NCBI GenBank assembly: GCA_002414205.1
Contig: DHYQ01000015.1
Coordinates: 11,490 to 16,737, forward strand
Source of the DNA: Gallionellaceae bacterium UBA5126
GTDB taxonomy: Bacteria > Pseudomonadota > Gammaproteobacteria > Burkholderiales > Gallionellaceae
DNA: 5,248 nucleotides
Direction of reading: 5' to 3'
Shown: one piece after another, positions 1-5,248 of the stretch
How the letters are laid out: the number at the start of each line of letters is the position of its first letter
How positions within the stretch are numbered: the stretch's first letter is position 1
Notes under the pieces: generated by a model
Databases searched by the model: none
Told to the model about the DNA's origin: nothing
The model's input: only the letters and a program-made list of their open reading frames with translations
Program-made: the position numbers and the translations under genes

Positions 1-464
1 CCGATTTCGGTTTGGGTACGCACATCCTTGGCCACGGAGAAGGTGCGCTGAAACAGTTTGTGCAACAAAAAGCCGAGCGTTCCGGCTTCTTCTGCCATAC
101 GCACGGCTTGTTTCATCTGCCCCAAAATCTGCGGCTCGCCCAATACCATGGAGTCCAGCCCGCTGGCCACACGGAAGGAATGCTTGATGGCCTGCTCACG
201 CGGCAGGGTGTAGAGATACGGCTCCAATTCCTGCCGACTGAGCTGGTGATAGCCCGCCAGCCAGTCAATCGCCTGCTGCGGCTGGCTGGCGTTGCAGTAC
301 AACTCCATGCGATTGCAGGTGGAAAGAATGGCGGCTTCCTTGGCTCCGCCCCGATCCACCAAATCGCGCAGGGCGATTTCCATGGATTCCGGGCGGAAGG
401 CTACCCGCTCGCGTACCGCCAGCGGGGCGGTCTGGTGGTTCAGGCCAAACGCGTACAACTGCAT
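1..464 (-). CDS. hemA: Glutamyl-tRNA reductase, N-terminal part (cut by window start)
   Basis: This enzyme reduces glutamate on glutamyl-tRNA(Glu) to glutamate-1-semialdehyde with NADPH, the committed step of the C5 route to 5-aminolevulinate and all tetrapyrroles. It is cytosolic. I translated 154 codons; the 3' part lies off the window, and the family is usually about 420 residues. Seen: the N-terminal GLNHQTAP motif (residues 7-14), the catalytic-cysteine motif STCNR (48-52) with Cys50 at the same position as in E. coli HemA, and the [15 protein letters not shown] block (102-116) typical of the catalytic domain. The NADPH-binding and dimerisation domains are not in the window. The ATG at 464-462 lies 3 bases after the metK stop (TAA TCC ATG). 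No strong ribosome binding site is visible, so translation may be coupled to metK. No separate promoter is evident, which suggests co-transcription with metK. Confidence 0.97.
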   Translation of the reverse strand, partial: MQLYAFGLNHQTAPLAVRERVAFRPESMEIALRDLVDRGGAKEAAILSTCNRMELYCNASQPQQAIDWLAGYHQLSRQELEPYLYTLPREQAIKHSFRVASGLDSMVLGEPQILGQMKQAVRMAEEAGTLGFLLHKLFQRTFSVAKDVRTQTEI

Positions 465-467
465 GGA

Positions 468-1631
468 TTACAGCCCGGCATCAGCGCGCAGTGCGGCGGC
501 CTTGTCGGTCACTTCCCAGGTGAAGCCAGGTTCTTCGCGGCCAAAGTGGCCGTAAGCGGCGGTCTTTTCGTACACGGGGCGCAGCAGATCCAGCATTTGC
601 ACGATGCCCTTGGGGCGCAGGTCGAAGTGGCGCAGCACCAATTCGGTCAGTTTTTCGTTGGAAATCTTGCCGGTGCCGAAGGTGTCCACCATCACGCTGG
701 TGGGCTTGGCCACGCCAATGGCGTAGGACACTTGCACCAGACACTTGCTGGCCAGACCAGCAGCGACGATGTTCTTGGCCACATAACGACCGGCGTAGGC
801 CGCCGAGCGATCCACCTTGGAAGGATCCTTGCCGGAGAACGCGCCACCGCCGTGGGGAGCCGCGCCGCCGTAGGTATCAACGATGATCTTGCGCCCGGTC
901 AGGCCGCAGTCGCCTTGCGGGCCGCCAATCACGAAACGCCCGGTGGGGTTCACCAGGAAGTTGATGTCGCCCTTGATCAATTCCTTGGGCAACACCGGCT
1001 TGATGATTTCTTCAATCGCCGCTTCACGAATGGCTTCCAGGGTCATTTCCGGCGCGTGCTGGGTGGAAAGCACCACGGTGTCGATGCAGAACGGCTTGCC
1101 GTCCACGTACTTAATCGTCACTTGGGATTTGGCATCCGGGCGCAGCCAGTTCAAACGGCCATCGCGGCGCAGTTGCGATTGACGTTCCACCACGCGGTGC
1201 GACAAATAAATCGCCAGCGGCATCAGGGTGGGGGTTTCGTCGCAGGCGTAACCGAACATCAAGCCTTGGTCGCCCGCACCTTGGTTCAGATAATCGTCAG
1301 AAGCGCGATCCACGCCTTGGGCGATGTCCGGGCTTTGCTTGTCATACGCCACCAGCACGGCGCAACCTTTGTAGTCGATGCCGTAGTCGGTGTTGTCGTA
1401 GCCGATGCGCTGAATGGTATTGCGCGCCACTTGAATGTAGTCAACATTGGCGGAAGTGGTGATTTCACCGGCCAGCACCACCAGCCCGGTGTTGGTCAAG
1501 GTTTCTGCCGCTACCCGCGCATACGGGTCTTGCGCTAGAATCGCGTCCAGAATCGCATCGGAAATCTGATCCGCCACCTTGTCGGGGTGACCTTCGGAAA
1601 CCGATTCAGACGTAAACAGATACTCGCTCAT
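468..1631 (-). CDS. metK: S-adenosylmethionine synthetase (methionine adenosyltransferase)
   Basis: MetK forms S-adenosylmethionine from methionine and ATP, releasing phosphate and pyrophosphate; it is a cytosolic homotetramer in the studied family members. The product is 387 residues, close to the 384 of E. coli MetK. Seen: SEGHPDK near the N terminus (12-18) with the ATP-contacting His15 and Asp17, the signature GAGDQG (118-123), and the glycine-rich phosphate-binding loop GGGAFSGKD (261-269). The reading frame extends 16 codons upstream to 1679, but the ATG at 1631-1629 is the start: the family sequence begins [18 protein letters not shown], and GAGGAG (1641-1646) sits 9 bases before it. 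The longer start would also fall upstream of the predicted transcription start. A TAA stop is followed almost at once by hemA. It is divergent from the acyltransferase gene at 1701. Identification is essentially certain. Confidence 0.99.
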   Translation of the reverse strand: MSEYLFTSESVSEGHPDKVADQISDAILDAILAQDPYARVAAETLTNTGLVVLAGEITTSANVDYIQVARNTIQRIGYDNTDYGIDYKGCAVLVAYDKQSPDIAQGVDRASDDYLNQGAGDQGLMFGYACDETPTLMPLAIYLSHRVVERQSQLRRDGRLNWLRPDAKSQVTIKYVDGKPFCIDTVVLSTQHAPEMTLEAIREAAIEEIIKPVLPKELIKGDINFLVNPTGRFVIGGPQGDCGLTGRKIIVDTYGGAAPHGGGAFSGKDPSKVDRSAAYAGRYVAKNIVAAGLASKCLVQVSYAIGVAKPTSVMVDTFGTGKISNEKLTELVLRHFDLRPKGIVQMLDLLRPVYEKTAAYGHFGREEPGFTWEVTDKAAALRADAGL

Positions 1632-1634
1632 AAA

Positions 1635-1646
1635 CTCCCACTCCTC
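1635..1646 (-). promoter_or_regulatory. metK ribosome binding site
   Basis: On the minus strand GAGGAG (1641-1646) is 9 bases before the ATG at 1631. A second purine run, GGGAG (1635-1639), lies only 3 bases before it and is probably too close to be the main site. This doublet decides the start in favour of the 387-residue protein. Confidence 0.8.
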
Positions 1647-1669
1647 TGGACGAAAAAATAAAGGGGCGC

Positions 1670-1678
1670 ATTGTAGCA
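1670..1678 (-). promoter_or_regulatory. metK promoter, extended -10 element
   Basis: The minus strand reads TGC TACAAT, an extended -10 motif that differs from consensus at one base of the hexamer. No good -35 hexamer lies 16-18 bases upstream (the region is GC-rich), which fits an extended -10 promoter. Transcription would start near 1663, giving a leader of about 30 nt, too short for a known SAM riboswitch. This is prediction from sequence only. Confidence 0.7.
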
Positions 1679-1700
1679 AATTGCGCGCCGCCGCACTTGA

Positions 1701-2573
1701 ATGACTAGCCTTTTCTTCAACACAATTTTCGCCTTGCTGGCCAAACTACCACTGCGCTGGGTACATGCACTGGGGGCCGCGCTGGGGCAACTCACTTATT
1801 TCGTTTCCAGTCGTTACGCACAGCAATTGCGCAGCAATCTGCAACAAAGCGGGCTAGGGCAAGCCGACTTTCCAACCTTGTTAAAACAAAGCATCCGCGA
1901 AGCGGGCAAGGCCAGCATTGAAATTCCCTGGGTGTGGAAACACTCCCTCGATGACATCTCCGCCGCCGTGCAGCGTTGCGAAGGCTGGGAGCATTTGCTG
2001 GCGGCACAAGCGCAAGGCAAGGGAATGATTCTACTCACCCCGCACTGGGGCTGCTTTGAAGTGGCTGGGCTGTATGTCGGGCAGCGCATTGCCATGACCT
2101 CGTTGTATCGCACGCCGAAACAACCTTGGCTGGACGCCATGACCCGCGCCGGGCGCGAGCGCGGCCTGCTGAAAATGGCCCCAGCGGATCTGGGCGGCGT
2201 GCGCGCCTTATACAAAACCCTGAAACGCGGCGATGCCCTGTTTATCCTGCCGGATCAGGTACCAGGCTCTGGCGAGGGCGAATGGGCACCCTTCTTCGGC
2301 AAACCCGCTTACACCATGACCTTGGTCGCCCGTTTGGCCCAAAACAGCGGCGCACCCTTGCTCACCGCCTGCGCCGAGCGCCTGCCACACGGGCAAGGTT
2401 ATGTGCTGCGCATAGCACCCATTACCCTGCAACCCGACGCATCCATCCCGGCGCAAATCAACCGCGCCATGGAACAAGTCATTACCCGTGCCCCGGCACA
2501 ATACCTGTGGAGCTACAACCGCTACAAAACCCCACGCGGCGCGCCGCCACCGCCCAACTCCAATCCCGATTAA
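1701..2573 (+). CDS. LpxL/HtrB-family lipid A secondary acyltransferase
   Basis: A 290-residue member of the lysophospholipid/lipid A acyltransferase family (LpxL/HtrB type). Family members transfer an acyl chain from acyl-ACP to a primary acyl chain of the lipid A precursor at the inner membrane. Seen: a hydrophobic N-terminal stretch (about 4-36) likely to anchor the protein, the catalytic HX4E motif in PHWGCFE (His115, Glu120), a substrate-region [13 protein letters not shown] (133-145), ILPDQVPG (182-189) matching the family's PD(Q/H) block, and the C-terminal YLWSYNRYK (268-276), a family hallmark. The tail ends in a short proline-rich run. The ATG at 1701 directly follows an in-frame TGA and no Met codon occurs before residue 109, so it is the best start, although no Shine-Dalgarno is visible. 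The gene is divergent from metK, a pairing I recall from other betaproteobacteria. The acyl length and exact acceptor cannot be read from the sequence, so no lpx symbol is assigned. Confidence 0.9.
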   Translation: MTSLFFNTIFALLAKLPLRWVHALGAALGQLTYFVSSRYAQQLRSNLQQSGLGQADFPTLLKQSIREAGKASIEIPWVWKHSLDDISAAVQRCEGWEHLLAAQAQGKGMILLTPHWGCFEVAGLYVGQRIAMTSLYRTPKQPWLDAMTRAGRERGLLKMAPADLGGVRALYKTLKRGDALFILPDQVPGSGEGEWAPFFGKPAYTMTLVARLAQNSGAPLLTACAERLPHGQGYVLRIAPITLQPDASIPAQINRAMEQVITRAPAQYLWSYNRYKTPRGAPPPPNSNPD

Positions 2574-2590
2574 GAAATTGCCGATGCAAT

Positions 2591-2617
2591 CCGTTCGCCC
2601 TGAGCTTGTCGAAGGGC
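2591..2617. repeat. REP-like palindrome, copy 1
   Basis: A short palindromic unit: CGTTCG head (2592-2597), stem arms GCCCT (2597-2601) and AGGGC (2613-2617), and a loop containing AGCTTGTCG (2603-2611). Its head and loop recur inverted at 2656-2681. I recall this CGTTCG-GAGCTTGTCG family as a dispersed intergenic repeat in beta- and gammaproteobacteria, consistent with REP elements mobilised by Y1 (RAYT) transposases. It lies 17 bases after the acyltransferase stop and could also stabilise the 3' end of that mRNA. Confidence 0.75.
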
Positions 2618-2655
2618 TATCTGCCGGATCCTTTGATTATCTAATCCCCTATTCA

Positions 2656-2681
2656 TGGTGCGACAAGCTCACCACGAACGG
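2656..2681. repeat. REP-like palindrome, copy 2 (inverted)
   Basis: Inverted partner of the unit at 2591-2617. Stem arms are TGGTG (2656-2660) and CACCA (2670-2674), the loop is CGACAAGCT (2661-2669), and the tail is CGAACGG (2675-2681). Loop and tail are exact reverse complements of copy 1, whereas the stem arms differ. The 38-bp spacer between the two units shows no feature. Together they form a head-to-head pair like a bacterial interspersed mosaic element. Confidence 0.75.
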
Positions 2682-2706
2682 GGGCGCAAATCAGCGCTTC
2701 CTAGAC

Positions 2707-2730
2707 TGTAGGAGCGGGCCTTGCCCGCGA
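2707..2730. repeat. Second REP-like hairpin, GGAGCGGGC type
   Basis: A perfect 6-bp hairpin GCGGGC (2714-2719), CTT loop, GCCCGC (2723-2728), preceded by TGTAGGA and followed by GA. This matches, from memory, the widespread REP type of Pseudomonas and relatives (TGTAGGAGCGGGCTTGCCCGCGA). It is unrelated to the palindromes at 2591-2681. No U-tract follows on either strand, so it is unlikely to be an intrinsic terminator by itself. Confidence 0.65.
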
Positions 2731-2764
2731 CGCGCCTCCATCCAAGCTGCGTTTACCAAGCTCT

Positions 2765-2796
2765 AAAAAACAAACCCCGCCACGAGGGCGGGGTTT
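2765..2796 (-). terminator. Rho-independent terminator of rpmB-rpmG
   Basis: A perfect 10-bp stem, AAACCCCGCC (2772-2781) with GGCGGGGTTT (2787-2796) and a 5-base loop. On the minus strand it is followed by a G and then TTTTTT (2765-2770). It lies 20 bases past the rpmG stop. On the plus strand only the TTT within the stem follows the G-rich arm, so termination of the convergent acyltransferase transcript there would be weaker. Confidence 0.93.
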
Positions 2797-2816
2797 CGGT
2801 CTGCCAGCGAAGTGAA

Positions 2817-2972
2817 TTACTTCAGCTTGGTTTCCTTGTACAGCACGTGCTTGCGTGCCTTGGGGTCAAACTTCATCATTTCCAACTTTTGTGGCGTAGT
2901 ACGCTTGTTCTTGTTGGTGGTGTAGAAGTGACCGGTACCAGCGGTGGATTCCAGTTTGATTTTATCGCGCAT
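2817..2972 (-). CDS. rpmG: 50S ribosomal protein L33
   Basis: L33 is a small protein of the large ribosomal subunit, located near the E site. I translated 51 residues beginning [19 protein letters not shown] and ending LYKETKLK, collinear with E. coli L33 (55 residues) apart from a shorter N terminus; this short form is, as I recall, usual in betaproteobacteria. It has no cysteines, so it is the zinc-independent type. The ATG at 2972-2970 is preceded by TAAGGAGA (2981-2988), whose TAA is the rpmB stop codon; the spacing from GGAG to the start is about 9-10 bases. It is the second and last gene of the rpmB-rpmG operon, and a strong terminator follows. Confidence 0.98.
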   Translation of the reverse strand: MRDKIKLESTAGTGHFYTTNKNKRTTPQKLEMMKFDPKARKHVLYKETKLK

Positions 2973-2980
2973 GACTCAGT

Positions 2981-2988
2981 TCTCCTTA
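2981..2988 (-). promoter_or_regulatory. rpmG ribosome binding site fused to the rpmB stop codon
   Basis: The minus strand reads TAAGGAGA, where TAA (2988-2986) terminates rpmB and AAGGAG is the Shine-Dalgarno for rpmG. A ribosome terminating on rpmB therefore sits on the rpmG initiation signal, suggesting coupled synthesis of L28 and L33. Confidence 0.8.
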
Positions 2989-3222
2989 CACTTGTTCGCC
3001 ACGGGCGCGCATGTCGGCCAGCACGGCGTCAATGCCATTCTTGTCGATGGTGCGCAGTGCAGCATTGGTCAGACGCAGGCTGACCCAGCGGTTTTCGCTT
3101 TCCACCCAGAAACGGCGACGTTGCAGGTTAGGCAAGAAACGACGTTTGGTTTTATTGTTGGCGTGGGAAACGTTGTTCCCGCTCATAGGACTTTTTCCTG
3201 TCACTTGACAGACGCGTGCCAT
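2986..3222 (-). CDS. rpmB: 50S ribosomal protein L28
   Basis: L28 is a large-subunit ribosomal protein near the exit region of the ribosome. The product has 78 residues, the same length as E. coli L28, and aligns along its whole length: ARVCQVTGK (2-10), [20 protein letters not shown] (14-33), [15 protein letters not shown] (37-51) and the C-terminal [18 protein letters not shown] (59-76). It carries a single cysteine (Cys5) and so lacks the zinc-ribbon set. The ATG at 3222-3220 has GGAG (3229-3232) about 6 bases upstream. The stop codon forms part of the rpmG ribosome binding site, and 13 bases separate the two genes, the classic rpmB-rpmG order. Confidence 0.98.
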   Translation of the reverse strand: MARVCQVTGKSPMSGNNVSHANNKTKRRFLPNLQRRRFWVESENRWVSLRLTNAALRTIDKNGIDAVLADMRARGEQV

Positions 3223-3258
3223 AATTTACTCCGAACCGATTTGCAAAAAAGAACGCTG

Positions 3259-3287
3259 ATTTTACAGAAACCCAAGCAAACATTCAA
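3259..3287 (-). promoter_or_regulatory. rpmB-rpmG promoter (sigma70-type)
   Basis: On the minus strand, -35 TTGAAT (3282-3287) and -10 TAAAAT (3259-3264) are separated by exactly 17 bases. The predicted start is near 3252, giving a leader of about 30 nt that contains a T-rich run (CTTTTTTG). Both hexamers are close to consensus. No ribosomal-protein autoregulatory structure is apparent in this short leader. Confidence 0.75.
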
Positions 3288-3368
3288 CCGCTATCTGCAC
3301 TTTCCGCTGCGGACGGGATGTGGCCGCCTGCCAGCCCTCGCCAACCCGCCGGACATTCATAGTCACAA

Positions 3369-3410
3369 TTGATTATGCTTCGCATGACTGAGCATAAAAA
3401 TCTGTAGAAT
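3369..3410 (+). promoter_or_regulatory. Candidate sucC-sucD promoter region
   Basis: Two possible sigma70-type arrangements overlap. The first is -35 TTGATT (3369-3374) with -10 CATAAA (3393-3398), spacer 18. The second uses a better -10, TAGAAT (3405-3410), but only a weak -35 (ATGACT at 3384-3389, spacer 15). Either would give a leader of roughly 85-100 nt before the sucC start. Which is used cannot be decided from sequence. Confidence 0.5.
3373..3397. promoter_or_regulatory. Inverted repeat overlapping the sucC promoter (possible operator)
   Basis: A perfect 7-bp inverted repeat, TTATGCT (3373-3379) and AGCATAA (3391-3397), with an 11-base centre. Nested inside is a second small palindrome, ATGC TTC GCAT (3375-3385). 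It lies between and over the putative -35 and -10 elements, the position expected for a repressor site. No regulator can be named. Confidence 0.4.
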
Positions 3411-3501
3411 TCCGCCCTGCAAGACCTGTTCCCTGGACAAACACTCGCCCGCGCATGACGGACTTCCCAGGGTTGTTTCAAGCTAACACGATGAGAGCGT
3501 T

Positions 3502-4668
3502 ATGAAAATTCACGAATATCAGGGCAAGGAAATTTTGCGGCAATTTGGCGTGCCCACGCCACGCGGCCAGGCATGCTTCAGCGTTGACGAAGCGGTGGCA
3601 GCGGCCACGGCGTTGGGCGGCAATGTTTGGGTGGTCAAGGCCCAGATTCACGCCGGGGGACGCGGCAAGGGCGGCGGGGTCAAGGTGGCGCACTCGCTGG
3701 ACGAAGTGCGTAGCGCGGCACAACAAATTCTCGGCATGCAGCTCGTCACCCACCAAACCGGCCCCGCCGGGCAGCCGGTACGCCGTTTGCTGGTGGAAGA
3801 AGGCGCGGCCATCGTGAAGGAATTCTACTTGGGCATGGTGGTGGATCGCGCCGCCCAGCGCGTGGCGCTGCTGGCCAGTAGCGAAGGCGGCATGGAAATT
3901 GAAGAAGTTGCCGCCCGCGAGCCAGAAAAAATCCACACCGTGCGCGTCAATCCCGCCACCGGCCTGACCGACGCTGAAGCGGCGCAAGTCGCCCGTGACA
4001 TCGGCATGCCCGATGCCGCCGTGCCGGAAGCTGTCACGGTGTTGCAAGGGCTGTACCGCGCCTTTGTAGAAACCGACGCCATGCTGGCAGAAATCAATCC
4101 GCTGATTCTGACTGCCGACGGGCGCGTGCTGGCCTTGGACGCCAAGTTCAACTTTGACAGCAACGCCCTGTATCGCCATCCCGAAATCGTCGCTTACCGC
4201 GATCTGGACGAAGAAGACGCCGCCGAAATCGAAGCCTCCAAGTTTGACCTCAGCTACATCTCGCTGGACGGCAACATCGGCTGTCTGGTGAATGGCGCGG
4301 GCCTGGCCATGGCCACCATGGACATCATCAAACTGTACGGCGGCAGCCCGGCCAACTTCCTCGACGTGGGCGGTGGCGCGACCACCGAAAAAGTGACCGA
4401 AGCCTTCAAGCTGATGTTGAAAAATCCCAACCTGAAAGCCATTCTGGTCAACATCTTCGGCGGCATCATGCGCTGTGACGTGATTGCCGAAGGCGTGGTG
4501 GCCGCCGCACGCGAGGTACACCTGCACGTCCCGCTGGTGGTACGCCTCGAAGGCACCAACGTCGAATTGGGCAAACAAATTCTGGCGGAATCCGGTCTGC
4601 CGATTATTTCTGGCAACGACATGGCCGACGCGGCGCAAAAAGTCGTGGCCGCAGCGGAGGGTAAATAA
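3502..4668 (+). CDS. sucC: Succinyl-CoA synthetase (ADP-forming), beta subunit
   Basis: SucC is the nucleotide-binding beta subunit of succinyl-CoA synthetase, which converts succinyl-CoA to succinate with substrate-level phosphorylation of ADP (or GDP) in the TCA cycle. The 388 residues equal the E. coli length. Seen: the start [10 protein letters not shown] of the ATP-grasp domain, Lys46 in [14 protein letters not shown] (43-56) for nucleotide phosphate binding, KEFYLG (106-111), the Mg-binding pair Asn199 in EINP (197-200) and Asp213, the [16 protein letters not shown] stretch (255-270) opening the C-terminal ligase domain, GGGAT (290-294), and the GGIMRCD loop (320-326) that contacts the phosphohistidine. 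The start is fixed by the family N terminus; its Shine-Dalgarno is weak (GAGAG at 3493-3497, 4 bases away). The stop TAA shares its last A with the sucD ATG. It is divergent from rpmB. Confidence 0.99.
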   Translation: MKIHEYQGKEILRQFGVPTPRGQACFSVDEAVAAATALGGNVWVVKAQIHAGGRGKGGGVKVAHSLDEVRSAAQQILGMQLVTHQTGPAGQPVRRLLVEEGAAIVKEFYLGMVVDRAAQRVALLASSEGGMEIEEVAAREPEKIHTVRVNPATGLTDAEAAQVARDIGMPDAAVPEAVTVLQGLYRAFVETDAMLAEINPLILTADGRVLALDAKFNFDSNALYRHPEIVAYRDLDEEDAAEIEASKFDLSYISLDGNIGCLVNGAGLAMATMDIIKLYGGSPANFLDVGGGATTEKVTEAFKLMLKNPNLKAILVNIFGGIMRCDVIAEGVVAAAREVHLHVPLVVRLEGTNVELGKQILAESGLPIISGNDMADAAQKVVAAAEGK

Positions 4669-4670
4669 TG
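4656..4670 (+). promoter_or_regulatory. sucD ribosome binding site and TAATG stop-start overlap
   Basis: GGAGG (4656-4660) lies inside the last codons of sucC, 7 bases before the sucD ATG (4668-4670). The sucC stop TAA (4666-4668) overlaps that ATG by one base. This near-perfect site, much stronger than that of sucC, suggests re-initiation and balanced synthesis of the two subunits. Confidence 0.88.
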
Positions 4671-5248
4671 TCTATTCTGATTGATAAAAACACCAAGGTG
4701 ATTACCCAGGGCATGACCGGCAAGGTCGGCCAGTTCCACACCTACCACTGCCGCGCCTACGCCAACGGGGCCAACTGCTTCGTGGCGGGCGTCAATCCCA
4801 AAAAAGCCGGGGAAACCTTTGAAGGCGTGCCGGTGTATGGCTCCGTGAAGGACGCCAAGGATGCCACCGGGGCCACCGTGTCGGTGATTTACGTGCCGCC
4901 CTCTGGCGCGGCTGCCGCCATTGACGAGGCGGTGGAAGCCGAGTTGGACTTGGTGATTTGCATCACCGAAGGCATTCCCGTGCACGACATGCTGAAAACC
5001 CGCTACAAAATGCAGGGCAAAAAAACCATTTTGATCGGGCCAAACTGCCCCGGCCTGATTACCCCGGACGAAATCAAAATCGGCATCATGCCCGGCCACA
5101 TCCACAAAAAAGGCCGCATCGGCGTGGTGTCGCGCTCCGGCACCCTGACCTATGAAGCCGTGGGCCAACTCACCGCGCTGGGCATGGGACAATCCTCCTG
5201 CGTCGGCATCGGCGGCGACCCCATCAACGGCCTGAAACACATCGACGT
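4668..5248 (+). CDS. sucD: Succinyl-CoA synthetase, alpha subunit, N-terminal two thirds (cut by window end)
   Basis: SucD is the CoA-binding, phosphohistidine-carrying alpha subunit that pairs with SucC. I translated 193 complete codons of a protein usually about 290 residues long; the frame is open to the window end. Seen: [14 protein letters not shown] at the start, the CoA-binding Rossmann loop GMTGKVG (15-21), VNPKKAG (42-48), [10 protein letters not shown] (73-82), ITEGIP (99-104), GPNCPG (124-129), [10 protein letters not shown] (137-146), SRSGTLTYE (155-163) and GIGGDP (180-185). The active-site histidine (His246 in E. coli) lies beyond the window, so catalytic competence cannot be confirmed here. 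The segments GQLTALG (166-172) and [10 protein letters not shown] (184-193) look betaproteobacterial, by memory of homologues. Translation is probably coupled to sucC. Confidence 0.98.
   Translation, partial: MSILIDKNTKVITQGMTGKVGQFHTYHCRAYANGANCFVAGVNPKKAGETFEGVPVYGSVKDAKDATGATVSVIYVPPSGAAAAIDEAVEAELDLVICITEGIPVHDMLKTRYKMQGKKTILIGPNCPGLITPDEIKIGIMPGHIHKKGRIGVVSRSGTLTYEAVGQLTALGMGQSSCVGIGGDPINGLKHID

Noticed and set aside
12..1538. A 508-codon plus-strand open frame opposite metK and hemA.
   Set aside because: It lies entirely antisense to two unmistakable genes; its Gly/His/Gln-rich product matches no family I recognise and is typical of the reverse frame of GC-rich coding sequence.
1632..1700. 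A SAM-responsive riboswitch in the metK leader.
   Set aside because: The predicted leader is about 30 nt and shows no multi-helix fold of a known SAM or SAH riboswitch class.
2126..2644. A 172-codon plus-strand frame running from the acyltransferase gene into the REP region.
   Set aside because: It is a +1/+2 frame of the acyltransferase, Arg/Pro-rich, and its C-terminal end simply translates the REP repeat.
2591..2730. A CRISPR-like array or mobile element in the convergent gap.
   Set aside because: The repeats are two inverted palindromes plus one unrelated hairpin, without regular direct-repeat/spacer periodicity, terminal repeats or a transposase gene.
3284..3481. A 65-codon minus-strand ORF in the rpmB-sucC intergenic region.
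   Set aside because: It would span the rpmB -35 region and the sucC promoter, shows no good ribosome binding site, and resembles no family known to me.
3478..4638. A 386-codon minus-strand open frame opposite sucC.
   Set aside because: Antisense shadow of sucC; the His/Gly/Val-rich composition and lack of any recognisable motif argue against a gene.
4254..5240. A 328-codon minus-strand open frame opposite the sucC end and sucD.
   Set aside because: Same shadow effect; it crosses the sucC-sucD junction without motif or ribosome binding site support.

Overview
This window looks like chromosomal housekeeping DNA from a GC-rich Gram-negative bacterium, most likely a betaproteobacterium. The SucD N-terminal half and the 51-residue RpmG read like betaproteobacterial family members recalled from memory, and the divergent metK / LpxL-type acyltransferase arrangement fits that class. 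REP-like palindromes of the kind common in beta- and gammaproteobacteria support this. The genus cannot be fixed from the sequence alone.

Layout. Positions 1-1631 hold a minus-strand pair, metK (S-adenosylmethionine synthetase, complete) followed after 3 bases by hemA (glutamyl-tRNA reductase, cut by the window start after 154 codons). A 69-bp divergent intergenic region (1632-1700) carries a strong extended -10 promoter for metK. From 1701 to 2573 a plus-strand LpxL/HtrB-family acyltransferase gene follows. The 243-bp convergent gap 2574-2816 holds two REP-like palindromes in inverted orientation, a third unrelated REP-like hairpin, and a Rho-independent terminator. The terminator serves the minus-strand ribosomal protein operon rpmB-rpmG (2817-3222), whose promoter is at 3259-3287. 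A 279-bp divergent region (3223-3501) separates it from the plus-strand sucC-sucD operon (3502 to window end). That region holds a 7-bp inverted repeat inside the likely sucC promoter and a possible 16-codon upstream ORF. I see nothing in its middle part, about 3290-3365.

How the genes relate. MetK makes SAM, and HemA makes the committed precursor of tetrapyrroles; SAM is used in siroheme and cobalamin synthesis, so metK-hemA is biochemically sensible but not an arrangement I recall as standard. RpmB and RpmG are large-subunit ribosomal proteins L28 and L33, both in the cysteine-poor, zinc-free form. SucC and SucD are the beta and alpha subunits of succinyl-CoA synthetase in the TCA cycle. 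The acyltransferase probably adds a secondary acyl chain to lipid A.

I found no phage, insertion sequence, defence system, CRISPR array, tRNA or rRNA. The most interesting signals are non-coding: the REP pair with conserved loop but changed stem arms, and the sucC leader.
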